Source: an uncultured Clostridia bacterium (GTDB lineage Bacteria; Bacillota; Clostridia; Oscillospirales; Acutalibacteraceae). Taken from it: DNA of 64,000 nt. A model generated the notes under the pieces. That model ran no database searches. It was not told the origin of the DNA and saw only the letters and a list, made by a program, of their open reading frames with translations. The stretch covers positions 73,293 to 137,292 of the forward strand of contig CALAEV010000025.1 in the NCBI GenBank assembly GCA_937892525.1, read 5' to 3'. The translations under genes were made by a program, and so were the position numbers. Shown piece after piece: positions 1 through 7,621 of the stretch (positions within the stretch are counted from its first letter, which is position 1; each line of letters begins with the position of its first letter).

Positions 1-1913
1 GCTGTAAGTTCCTGCATTTTTGGTTCATCAGCAGGTCCCATACCAAGAACTCTACCACGACGTTTTGTAATGTCACCCATAATGTCGCCAAGGTTGTCAT
101 CAGGCATACGAGCAACAAGTGTGCCAACCGGTTCAAGAATTGTTGGGTCTGCCTTTGGAATACCTGCTTTGTATGCAAGCGAAGCAGCCATCTTGAATGC
201 CATTTCTGATGAGTCAACAGGGTGGTAAGAACCATCATAAAGAGTAGCCTTAACGCCTACCATTGGGTAACCTGCAAGAACGCCCTTAAGAACGCAATCG
301 CGAAGTCCTTTTTCAACTGCAGGGAAGAAGTTCTTTGGAACTGCGCCACCGAAAACTTCTTCTTCAAAGATAAGTTCGTCACTGTCGCATGGCTCGAAAC
401 GAATATGTACATCACCGAACTGACCATGACCACCAGATTGTTTCTTATGTTTGCCCTGTGCTTCAGCAGATTTTCTGATTGTTTCTCTGTAAGCAACCTT
501 AGGAACACTTAAATCAACTTCAACACCGAATTTGTTCTTAAGCTTTGAAACGATAACGTCAAGATGCTGTTCGCCAAGACCTGAAAGAACTTGTTCTTTT
601 GTTTCTTTATTGATTGTGAATGAGATTGATGGGTCTTCTTCCATAAGTCTGAAAAGACCTTGAGCAACTTTTTCTTCTTCACCCTTTTTGCGAACGTTAA
701 CTGCCATTGAAAGACATGGTTTAGGAGCGTCAACACCGTCAAGGATTACAATGTTCTTTGCATCACAGATTGTATCACCTGTCTTAACGCCTGCAAGCTT
801 TGTAACTACGCCGATATCACCAGCGATAATCTCTTTAGCATCTTCCTGCTTGCCACCCTTAACAGTAACGAATTTACCCATTTTTTCTGTTTCGCCTGTG
901 CGAACGTTATAGCCCTGAGTGTCAGGAGTAAGTTTACCTGAAACTACTTTAAAGAATGACATTTTACCTACGAATGGGTCTGCAACTGTCTTAAAGCAGA
1001 TTGCTGCAAGAGGTCCGTTAATATCGCAAGGAAGAATTGTTTCTTCGCCATCTTCAGTTTTTGCAGATTCACCTGCATAACCGTATGCACCTGGAACTGA
1101 CCAAGCAAGGCTGTAAAGAAGCTGGTCAACACCTGCGCAAGTAAGACCTGCAACTGCATATACAGGGTAAATTGAACCGTCAAAAATACCTGTGCAAAGA
1201 CCTTTAAGAATTTCTTCTTGTGTGAATGCTTCGCCTTCGAAGAATTTTTCCATAAGCTCGTCATCAGTTGTAGCAACTGCTTCCATAAATGCAGACGTCA
1301 TTTCTTCGATGATTGGGTCATTTGGCATTGCAACTTTTGTTGCCTTGCCTTCTGCATCATATTCATAAGCCATACCTGTCATAAGGTTGACATAAGATTT
1401 TGTAATGTTGCCTTCCATATAAGGAATGATTGTAGGACAAAGTTTGTTGCCATAAACTTCTTTCAATGCCTCAAAAGTCTTGTAGAAACTTCTGTGGTCA
1501 GAGTCAGTTTTTGTAATAGCAAAGAATTTTGCAAGGCCTCTCTTTTCAGCTGCCTTGAAAGCCTTTTCTGTACCAACATCAACGCCTGAACCTGCACTTG
1601 TAACGATAAGTACTGCCTCAGCTGCACGAACTGCTTCAGCTGAGCCGTTTTCAAAGTCAAAAAGACCCGGAGCATCTATAATATTTAACTTTGTGTTGTC
1701 CCATTCAATTGCTGCCATAGCAGATGAAACTGATGACTTTCTTCTCTTTTCTTCTGCGTCGAAGTCAAGAACTGTGTTACCGTCAGCAACTTTACCAAGT
1801 CTGTCAGTTGCGCCTGCTACATAAAGCATTGCTTCACAAAGTGTAGTTTTTCCTTTTCCGCCGTGACCAAGCACAGCAATATTTCTGATGTTATTTGAGG
1901 TGTATGCTTTCAT
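1..1913 (-). CDS. EF-G-like translation GTPase, C-terminus cut by window edge
   Basis: Reads on the minus strand from ATG at 1913 through 637 codons to the window edge without a stop, so about 50 C-terminal residues of a roughly 690-residue protein are missing. The N-terminus has a P-loop GHGGKGKTTL and a G3 motif DAPG, where canonical EF-G has GHIDAGKTTT and DTPGH. It is therefore the EF-G-like paralogue (FusA2 type) common in Clostridia rather than the housekeeping factor. The C-terminal part read here includes EPVGTLVARMPDDNLGDIMGD, which fits the EF-G domain IV/V region. A GGGAGG ribosome-binding site (plus-strand cctccc at 1922-1927) fixes the start. It is transcribed alone, divergently from murD. 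The translational role of this subfamily is not settled. Confidence 0.88.
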   Translation of the reverse strand, partial: MKAYTSNNIRNIAVLGHGGKGKTTLCEAMLYVAGATDRLGKVADGNTVLDFDAEEKRRKSSVSSAMAAIEWDNTKLNIIDAPGLFDFENGSAEAVRAAEAVLIVTSAGSGVDVGTEKAFKAAEKRGLAKFFAITKTDSDHRSFYKTFEALKEVYGNKLCPTIIPYMEGNITKSYVNLMTGMAYEYDAEGKATKVAMPNDPIIEEMTSAFMEAVATTDDELMEKFFEGEAFTQEEILKGLCTGIFDGSIYPVYAVAGLTCAGVDQLLYSLAWSVPGAYGYAGESAKTEDGEETILPCDINGPLAAICFKTVADPFVGKMSFFKVVSGKLTPDTQGYNVRTGETEKMGKFVTVKGGKQEDAKEIIAGDIGVVTKLAGVKTGDTICDAKNIVILDGVDAPKPCLSMAVNVRKKGEEEKVAQGLFRLMEEDPSISFTINKETKEQVLSGLGEQHLDVIVSKLKNKFGVEVDLSVPKVAYRETIRKSAEAQGKHKKQSGGHGQFGDVHIRFEPCDSDELIFEEEVFGGAVPKNFFPAVEKGLRDCVLKGVLAGYPMVGVKATLYDGSYHPVDSSEMAFKMAASLAYKAGIPKADPTILEPVGTLVARMPDDNLGDIMGDITKRRGRVLGMGPADEPKMQELT

Positions 1914-1987
1914 AAAGCGCGCCTCCCTTTCCTAAAAAGTGTACCCTTATGTGAAAAATAGATAGAATTTTTCAGCACGTTAGAGAA

Positions 1988-2016
1988 ATTATAGCACAAT
2001 TGCCTAAACAATGCAA
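1988..2016 (-). promoter_or_regulatory. Promoter of the EF-G-like gene
   Basis: On the minus strand TTGCAT (2011-2016) and TATAAT (1988-1993) are separated by 17 bases, a good sigma-A type promoter about 75 bases upstream of the EF-G-like start codon. Confidence 0.7.
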
Positions 2017-2067
2017 CTATGTTTTAATAAGTTTTTCAAGATATTTTTCTAATTAAATCAGTGTGAT

Positions 2068-2165
2068 AAATTGGAGCTTGTCGGTGCGATATGTTACTAA
2101 CATGGGTCGGTCGTAGGGGCGGATGGTATCCGCCCCTACGAAAACACCCCGACAAACTCAAATTT
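2068..2165. repeat. MITE-like inverted-repeat element, copy 1 (family A)
   Basis: A 98-base element with imperfect terminal inverted repeats (left AAATTGGAGCTTGTCGG at 2068-2084, right CCGACAAACTCAAATTT at 2149-2165). It encloses a perfect 13-base-pair hairpin CGTAGGGGCGGAT (2112-2124) with its complement at 2128-2140. A second, longer copy lies at 28745-28887. It is more GC-rich than its surroundings and has no coding capacity. It occupies most of the 330-base gap between the EF-G-like gene and murD. Confidence 0.85.
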
Positions 2166-2180
2166 GTCGAAGAAAACACA

Positions 2181-2209
2181 TTGATTTTTTAAGTTTATGA
2201 ATGTATAAT
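2181..2209 (+). promoter_or_regulatory. Promoter of murD operon
   Basis: TTGATT at 2181-2186 and TATAAT at 2204-2209 are 17 bases apart, 35 bases before murD and directly beside the family A repeat. Confidence 0.7.
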
Positions 2210-2243
2210 CAATATATATGCGTTTTAGGAGATGAAGAAAGCT

Positions 2244-3527
2244 ATGTTACCTCCAATTATTGAATTCTTAAAAGACAAAAAAGTGCTTATTCTCGGTTTT
2301 GGTCGTGAGGGAAAAAGCACATACAATTATATAAGGAAATATCTACCTGAAAAAATCCTTGCAATCGGTGACGGCAGAGAGCAGAAAATTGACGATAATT
2401 TTGTTGAGTATTTCTGTGGTGAAGATTATCTTTCGCATATCGGCAAATTCGATGTAGTTATGAAAAGCCCCGGCATTTCTTTTGTGAATGTTGATGTACC
2501 AGAAAATACTTATGTTACTTGTCAAACGGATTTGTTTTTGAAATATGCGCCTTGTAAGAAAATCGGTGTAACAGGTTCAAAAGGCAAGACTACTACTTCA
2601 ACACTTACATATAAAATGCTTTGTGCAGGTGGTGTGGATTGTGAACTCATGGGCAACATGGGGCTTCCTGTTCTTGACTACATTGAAGAAATGACTGAAG
2701 AAAAAATTGCGGTTATTGAAATGTCATCACATCAACTTGAATTTACAAGAAATTCTCCAGATGTTTCAATTCTTACAAATATTTATGAAGAACACCTTGA
2801 ACACTATAAGGGTGGAATGACAGGCTATGTAAATGCAAAGCTCAACATTGTACGTCATCAAAACGAAAACGATACATTTATATATAATGGTACTCAAGGT
2901 CTGGCGCCTTATCTCGATTTAAATACCGTTAAATCAAATGCGATTGCAGTAGAAAAAGACGCTGATTTGCCATTTGAAATCGAAAACATTCATTTGGCAG
3001 GCGAACACAATCGCCACGATGTGCTTTATGCTTTTACAGCTGCATCAAAGTTTGGTGTAAGCGCAGAAGATGCTAAAAAAGCTATTGACGATTTTGAAGG
3101 TATTGAGCACAGAATGGAAAATGTTGGCACATACAAAGGTGTTACATTCTATAACGACTGTATTGCTACAATTCCACACGCTGTAATGTGTGCAGTTAAT
3201 GCAATTAAGGCAAATACACTTATAATCGGTGGTAAAGATAGGGGAATTGACTATACAGATTTTGCAGTTGACCTTGAAAACAGTGATTTAAGTGTAATTA
3301 TCGGTACAAAAACCACAGGTCATAAAATTATTGATATGATGCTCCAAAACGGCACAAGCAAAACACTCATAAAAGCAGAAAATCTTGAAGAAGCAGTAAA
3401 AACTGCATATGAGAAGACAAAGGGAATATGTATTCTTTCTCCGGCAGCATCAAGCTATAATGAATACAAGAATTTTGAAGAAAAAGGCAGACACTACAAA
3501 GAACTTATTAAGAAGTATGGTGAATAA
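2244..3527 (+). CDS. murD: UDP-N-acetylmuramoyl-L-alanine--D-glutamate ligase
   Basis: Cytoplasmic Mur ligase that adds D-glutamate to UDP-MurNAc-L-Ala in peptidoglycan precursor synthesis. The N-terminal Rossmann-like part (VLILGFGREGKST) is followed by the ATP-binding loop GVTGSKGKTTT near residue 112, the EMSSHQLE segment, the NIYEEHLEHY segment and a C-terminal ligase domain with GGKDRGIDYTD. Length (427 residues) is slightly short for MurD but complete. AGGAG at 2227-2231 touches an ATG at 2232 with no spacing, so the ATG at 2244 is preferred; starting at 2232 would add four residues. First gene of a three-gene operon with a NUDIX hydrolase and maf. It lies away from any dcw cluster visible here. 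Confidence 0.93.
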   Translation: MLPPIIEFLKDKKVLILGFGREGKSTYNYIRKYLPEKILAIGDGREQKIDDNFVEYFCGEDYLSHIGKFDVVMKSPGISFVNVDVPENTYVTCQTDLFLKYAPCKKIGVTGSKGKTTTSTLTYKMLCAGGVDCELMGNMGLPVLDYIEEMTEEKIAVIEMSSHQLEFTRNSPDVSILTNIYEEHLEHYKGGMTGYVNAKLNIVRHQNENDTFIYNGTQGLAPYLDLNTVKSNAIAVEKDADLPFEIENIHLAGEHNRHDVLYAFTAASKFGVSAEDAKKAIDDFEGIEHRMENVGTYKGVTFYNDCIATIPHAVMCAVNAIKANTLIIGGKDRGIDYTDFAVDLENSDLSVIIGTKTTGHKIIDMMLQNGTSKTLIKAENLEEAVKTAYEKTKGICILSPAASSYNEYKNFEEKGRHYKELIKKYGE

Positions 3528-3528
3528 T

Positions 3529-4074
3529 ATGGATTTAACAGAAAAGCCAATAAATCAGGAATATAAATTCAAGGGTAAAATTGTAAATCTTCGTGTTGAT
3601 GATGCACTTCTTCCAAACGGCTCAGTTGCAAAGCGTGAAATTGTTGAGCATAATGGAGGCGTTTGTGTAGCACCTCTTGATAGCAATTACAATTTATATT
3701 TTGTAAAACAATTCCGTTATCCTTATATGGAAATTGTTACTGAACTCCCTGCAGGCAAACTTGAAAAAGGTGAAGACCCATTTGAAGCAGGCAAGCGTGA
3801 GCTTAAAGAAGAAACAGGCGCAGTTGCTAATAAATATATAAGTTTAGGTAAGCTTTATCCAACTCCAGGTTACTGTGGTGAGATTATTCACATGTACCTT
3901 GCAACAGAACTTGAGTTTGGCGAGCAGAGTCCTGATGAAGACGAGTTTTTAGAGGTTTATAAAATTTCCTTGGAAAAGGCAGTAGAAATGGTTATGAATG
4001 GTGAACTTCCTGACAGTAAAACTCAGACTATGATATTGAAAATCAACCAACTTAAAAATGAGGGTAAAATATGA
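3529..4074 (+). CDS. NUDIX hydrolase, ADP-ribose pyrophosphatase type
   Basis: A 181-residue NUDIX protein. The NUDIX box begins at GKLEKGE and continues with RELKEETGA, matching G-x5-E-x7-RE-x-x-EE-x-G. The upstream LPAG and downstream LYPTPGYCGE segments are typical of the ADP-ribose pyrophosphatase (NudF/YqkG) subfamily, which hydrolyses ADP-ribose to AMP and ribose-5-phosphate. The frame is open from 3409, inside murD, but ATG at 3529 lies just after the murD stop at 3527 and gives the usual family N-terminus; ATG 3517 is an alternative. The 3' end overlaps maf by four bases (ATGA), so the two are translationally coupled. Substrate is inferred from family resemblance. Confidence 0.88.
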   Translation: MDLTEKPINQEYKFKGKIVNLRVDDALLPNGSVAKREIVEHNGGVCVAPLDSNYNLYFVKQFRYPYMEIVTELPAGKLEKGEDPFEAGKRELKEETGAVANKYISLGKLYPTPGYCGEIIHMYLATELEFGEQSPDEDEFLEVYKISLEKAVEMVMNGELPDSKTQTMILKINQLKNEGKI

Positions 4075-4634
4075 AGTTAGTTTTAGCGTCAAAATCACCA
4101 AGAAGAAGTGAAATACTTAAAAATGCAGGGTATGATTTTACCGTGCGCGTTGCAGATGCAGACGAAACAATTCCTGAGGGCACTAAACCTGAAGATGCAG
4201 TTGTATTTCTTGCAGCACGAAAGGCTATGGCAGTAGAGCGTGCAGACGACGAAACTGTACTCGGCGCAGACACAATAGTTGTACTTGACGATAAAATCCT
4301 CGGCAAACCCAAAGATAGAGAAGATGCGTATAATATGCTCAAATCACTTTCAGGCAGAGTACATTCTGTGTTTACAGGTGTGTGCATAATTGAAAACGGC
4401 AAGTCAATGACATTCGCTGAAGAAACTCAAGTCGAATTTTTGCCACTTTCTGATGAGGAAATTTATGGGTACATAGATACAAATGATTGTTATGACAAAG
4501 CAGGGGCTTATGGCATTCAAGGGTATGCTTCAAAGTTCATAAGACGCATAAATGGCGACTATTTTAATGTGGTCGGATTACCAATTAGTGCAATTTTTGA
4601 AAAGTTTTTGCAAAAACGAAAAAATAATGATTGA
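4071..4634 (+). CDS. maf: Maf family nucleoside triphosphate pyrophosphatase
   Basis: 187 residues, the normal Maf length. The N-terminal LASKSPRRSEIL and the GADTIV and KPKDREDA segments are Maf hallmarks. The family hydrolyses non-canonical or modified nucleotides (dTTP/UTP or m7GTP types) to monophosphates and slows septum formation when overproduced. Overlaps the NUDIX gene by four bases, so two nucleotide-sanitising hydrolases are translated together. The next gene starts 68 bases on with its own promoter. Confidence 0.93.
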   Translation: MKLVLASKSPRRSEILKNAGYDFTVRVADADETIPEGTKPEDAVVFLAARKAMAVERADDETVLGADTIVVLDDKILGKPKDREDAYNMLKSLSGRVHSVFTGVCIIENGKSMTFAEETQVEFLPLSDEEIYGYIDTNDCYDKAGAYGIQGYASKFIRRINGDYFNVVGLPISAIFEKFLQKRKNND

Positions 4635-4659
4635 CTTTTTGCAAAATTTGTTGTAAATT
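4631..4659 (+). promoter_or_regulatory. Promoter of the paralogous membrane-protein pair
   Basis: TTGACT (4631-4636) and TAAATT (4654-4659) with 17-base spacing. It overlaps the end of maf and is followed by the inverted repeat at 4663-4680. Confidence 0.6.
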
Positions 4660-4662
4660 TAG

Positions 4663-4680
4663 TATGTATATGAATACATA
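4663..4680. promoter_or_regulatory. Inverted repeat downstream of promoter, possible operator
   Basis: TATGTAT-ATGA-ATACATA, a perfect 7-base inverted repeat with a 4-base centre, placed a few bases after the -10 box and 23 bases before the start codon at 4703. The same half-site sequence occurs at 6965-7008, upstream of the pilus operon. Confidence 0.4.
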
Positions 4681-4702
4681 TCATTGAAAGGGGAACCTAA
4701 AA

Positions 4703-5716
4703 ATGGCTAAAAAGGTTTTAACACCCGAAGAATTTCAGGCTAAATTAGAAAAAAAGGCAGCTAAAAGAAATCTCTTCTTCGGAACATTTACAAAAGCATT
4801 AGCATTCTTCCTTGCTATTGCAATCGCATGGTCTCTTGCAGCAATCGCATTTGCACCTGCTATTGGTAGCGGCACAGTTGTTAACGGTGGCGCTCAGACA
4901 CAGCAGGGTGGCAATGAATCTGCTGGTGGCAACGACGACGTTGTTGACTTCGGTGGTTCAAACTCAGGCGACGCAAACACACCTTCAGGTGATTCAGGCG
5001 ACGCAAACACACCTTCAGGTGATTCAGGCGCAGCAGATACTTCAAAGGCTGACGCTATCAAAGCAGTAAACGATGCAACAGCAAAAGTTTATAAAGGCAA
5101 CTATAAGTGGGAAAGAAAGTGCTACTTCACATCTCCTATTGATGTAGGTGGCGCAACAGATACACTTAATGGTATTATTCAGGGCGTTGACGAAAATGCT
5201 GACCTCAACTCTGTTGTTGGTGGCTTCCTTGGTATTACTGGTACTAAAGACGACCCAGCTTGGACTGCTGACGTTAAGGGTGGTAAACTCCCAGCAGAAG
5301 GCAGAATGAACAATGAAAAATACCTTATGAAAGCATTTGCTCTTACAGAAGGCGATGTTATGCAGTATAAAGTTGATGGTAACAGATATATGTTCCAGCT
5401 TAACGCTTGCAACAACCCTCAGAAAGATGGCAAAAATGCTCTTAATCACGTAACAAACGACTTCATTACTCTTACAGAGGTTCAGGAAGGCGTTGCAGGT
5501 GCTCTTGGTTCAGCAGGTAACCTTCTTAAAGTTGAATCTTGCGATGTTGACTTCACATCAATCGTAGTTACAGCTGAAATCGATGGTGGCAACCTTAAGA
5601 GTGTTACTATTTCTTACTCAATGAACGTTAAAGCACTTAATCTTAAAGCTACTCTTCTTCCTATCACAGGTAAGGGTGCTGGCGATATGATTTGTACTTA
5701 TTCAAACTTCTCATAA
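4703..5716 (+). CDS. Membrane-anchored protein of unknown function, paralogue 1
   Basis: 337 residues, function not recognised. A charged cytoplasmic N-terminus (MAKKVLTPEEFQAKLEKKAAK) precedes one membrane segment at about 27-52. Then comes a low-complexity Gly/Ser/Asp/Thr linker with a perfect duplication of SGDANTPSGD, followed by an extracytoplasmic domain of about 220 residues. It shares with the next gene the strings DVG-ATDTLN and VVGGFLG and a basic YKW/YKL segment. Start has an AAGGGGAACC ribosome-binding site. The pair lies just before the pilus locus but is separated from it by a terminator. A surface role is inferred only from the anchor and linker. Confidence 0.8.
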   Translation: MAKKVLTPEEFQAKLEKKAAKRNLFFGTFTKALAFFLAIAIAWSLAAIAFAPAIGSGTVVNGGAQTQQGGNESAGGNDDVVDFGGSNSGDANTPSGDSGDANTPSGDSGAADTSKADAIKAVNDATAKVYKGNYKWERKCYFTSPIDVGGATDTLNGIIQGVDENADLNSVVGGFLGITGTKDDPAWTADVKGGKLPAEGRMNNEKYLMKAFALTEGDVMQYKVDGNRYMFQLNACNNPQKDGKNALNHVTNDFITLTEVQEGVAGALGSAGNLLKVESCDVDFTSIVVTAEIDGGNLKSVTISYSMNVKALNLKATLLPITGKGAGDMICTYSNFS

Positions 5717-5757
5717 GAGATAGATGATTTCCCGTTAGGTGAAAGGAGAAAATAATT

Positions 5758-6750
5758 ATGGCAAAGAAACCTTTAACTCCAGAACAAGCTGAAATCAAGG
5801 CTATGAAAAAAGCTAAGAAGAGCGAAAACTGGACAAAATTCTGGGCAATTCTTCTTGCAGCAGTTCTTACATTTGCAGTTGTTAGCATGGGTAAAACAGC
5901 AGCTGAAACTGCTATTGAAAAGGCAAAAGAACAGAACCCAACTGAAAACGTAGATTCTAACAACACAACAAACAATGGTGGCACAGTTACAGACCCATTT
6001 GCAAACAGTGGTTCTAACAGTGGTACAACTGATAACAGCGGTACAACTGATAACAGTGGCACAACTGACAACAGTGGTACTACAAATAATGGTGCTACTG
6101 ACAATGGCCCATCAAAAGCTGATGTAGTTAAAATCTTTAACGATACAACAGCTAAAGCAGCAAAAGGTTCTTACAAACTTCACAGAGAAGGTAAGTTCAC
6201 AAAAGGTATTGATGTAGGTAGTGCAACAGATACACTTAATGATATTATTCATGGTGTTGACGAAAACGCTTCTCTTGACTCTGTTGTTGGTGGCTTCCTT
6301 GGTCTTAACAAACCAGTTGATGCAGATGTTGTTAACGGTAAGGGCGAAGGTTTTGACGGTAAATACCTTATGAAAGCTATGACACTTACAGAAAACGATG
6401 TTGACGCAGTTAAGGTTGATGGCAACAAGTATATGATTTCTATTAAGAAAACTATTACTCCTGATGCAAACAGCGCTCTTGCACATGCTACAAACGACTA
6501 CATTACTTTTGACCAGGTAAATGCAAGTATCAATGAAGCAGTTGGTAATGCAGTTAAGGTTGAAGCAAGTGGTTCAGAAGCAATTTATGATAAGATTGTA
6601 TTTACAGCTACTGTTGTTGACGGCAAGCTTACAAACCTTGAGTATTCATACACATTCTCAGCTACACTTGCAATTAAGATTGCTATTGTTCCTGCAACAG
6701 GTACAGGTGAAGCTGAAATCACTGGTGTATATTCAAACATCAAATATTAA
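5758..6750 (+). CDS. Membrane-anchored protein of unknown function, paralogue 2
   Basis: 330 residues, the tandem partner of the preceding gene, with the same plan: MAKKPLTPEQAEIK N-terminus, one membrane segment at about 25-43, a Thr/Asn/Asp/Ser linker with four NSGTT repeats, then the shared extracellular domain beginning near SKADVVKIFNDTTAK. The two differ most in the linker and in a stretch after VVGGFLGL. The gap between them is 41 bases with an AAAGGAG site, so they are co-transcribed and end at the terminator at 6782-6814. Arose by local duplication (inference). No catalytic motif is visible. Confidence 0.8.
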   Translation: MAKKPLTPEQAEIKAMKKAKKSENWTKFWAILLAAVLTFAVVSMGKTAAETAIEKAKEQNPTENVDSNNTTNNGGTVTDPFANSGSNSGTTDNSGTTDNSGTTDNSGTTNNGATDNGPSKADVVKIFNDTTAKAAKGSYKLHREGKFTKGIDVGSATDTLNDIIHGVDENASLDSVVGGFLGLNKPVDADVVNGKGEGFDGKYLMKAMTLTENDVDAVKVDGNKYMISIKKTITPDANSALAHATNDYITFDQVNASINEAVGNAVKVEASGSEAIYDKIVFTATVVDGKLTNLEYSYTFSATLAIKIAIVPATGTGEAEITGVYSNIKY

Positions 6751-6781
6751 TTTGAATATTTGACCAAAATCATTTATAATC

Positions 6782-6814
6782 AAGCCCTTGACGGTATTCG
6801 TCAGGGGCTTTTTC
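6782..6814 (+). terminator. Rho-independent terminator
   Basis: AAGCCCTTGACG (6782-6793) pairs with CGTCAGGGGCTT (6799-6810), followed by a T tract. Ends the paralogue operon. Confidence 0.85.
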
Positions 6815-6922
6815 ATACCTCAAAATAGTGTTAATTTTTTAACAACCAAATTATGTCAAAAACTGTATGCAAAATAGCCAAAATGTGAGTTGTTTTTTGT
6901 ATATGGAAATGTAAAAAAAAAG

Positions 6923-6951
6923 TTGATTTTATTACATTTTCATAGTAAAAT
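6923..6951 (+). promoter_or_regulatory. Probable promoter of the type IV pilus operon
   Basis: TTGATT (6923-6928), 17 bases, TAAAAT (6946-6951). This lies in the 315-base gap before the first pilus gene, which otherwise holds the inverted repeat at 6965-7008. Confidence 0.55.
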
Positions 6952-6964
6952 AATTATGTGTAAT

Positions 6965-7008
6965 TATACATATTGGGGAGTAGTCTACTCTTTTTCGGAA
7001 TATGTATA
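6965..7008 (+). promoter_or_regulatory. Nested hairpin in the leader of the pilus operon
   Basis: TATACATATT (6965-6974) pairs with AATATGTATA (6999-7008). Inside is a second small palindrome GAGTA-GTC-TACTC followed by five T residues. It sits directly after the -10 box. It may act as an operator, as an mRNA leader structure or as a weak attenuator. The outer arms share TATGTAT with the repeat at 4663-4680. Confidence 0.45.
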
Positions 7009-7065
7009 AAATTTTCGACAACCACTACATATTGTGTTTATTATCGTCTAGGAGGCTGTTTTATA

Positions 7066-7569
7066 ATGAATATGGACATTAAAGACTTAATCGCTAAGCT
7101 TAAAGGTGGCAGTAGCGGAAATAAAAGGGGTGGGGGAATCACAGGATTCTTTGAGAAAAACCCTAAAATGAAGGTTATTATTCCTGCAATCTGTTTAGGA
7201 ATTTCAGTTCTTGTAGCACTTGTTATTATTTTTACAACAGGAACTATTGAAATTGATGAAAGTCCTGTTGGTGGTAATAACTCAGGCTCGCAGGTAGATG
7301 TACTACCTCAGGACGTAAGAAATTACGAAGATATTGAAGTGCTTGGTGATGATGTTTTTGATGATGTAGCACTTGCAAATGCAAAGGTTACAGCAATTAT
7401 CGTAAACTCTGACGGTTATTATACAGCAACAGTTGAAGCAGACAATCAGTCTTATCCACATCTTCAAGTTGGTGATTATGTAGGTACTTCTTCATGGCTC
7501 GTTGAAGACATAACAGACGAATGTGTTATTGTGGCACTTGGCGAAAAGAAAATTCAGCTTACATACTAA
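7066..7569 (+). CDS. PilP/GspC-like inner membrane protein of the pilus system
   Basis: 167 residues. A basic Gly-rich cytoplasmic tail is followed by a membrane segment at about 40-62 and an extracytoplasmic domain. The end of that domain (HLQVGDYVGTSSWLVEDI) resembles the HR/PilP fold, in which VGD-x-V begins a small beta domain that in diderms contacts the secretin N domains. ATG at 7066 has TAGGAGG at the right spacing; an upstream open frame from 6973 lacks such a site. It precedes the secretin-N-domain protein, so the two may form an alignment pair as PilP and PilQ do. The family call is by pattern only. Confidence 0.65.
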   Translation: MNMDIKDLIAKLKGGSSGNKRGGGITGFFEKNPKMKVIIPAICLGISVLVALVIIFTTGTIEIDESPVGGNNSGSQVDVLPQDVRNYEDIEVLGDDVFDDVALANAKVTAIIVNSDGYYTATVEADNQSYPHLQVGDYVGTSSWLVEDITDECVIVALGEKKIQLTY

Positions 7570-7621
7570 TAAATCGGTAATTATTTTAATTAACATATAA
7601 AGTTTTTAGGGGGAACTAAAA

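Noticed and set aside
222..1824. Several open frames of 70-123 codons on both strands across the EF-G-like gene
   Set aside because: They are shadows of the long minus-strand gene, which has no stop before the window edge; none has a ribosome-binding site or sensible composition.
5664..6104. Minus-strand frame with repeated VVPLLS units
   Set aside because: It is the antisense of the Thr/Ser/Asn linker repeats in the second paralogue; the repetition is inherited from the coding strand.
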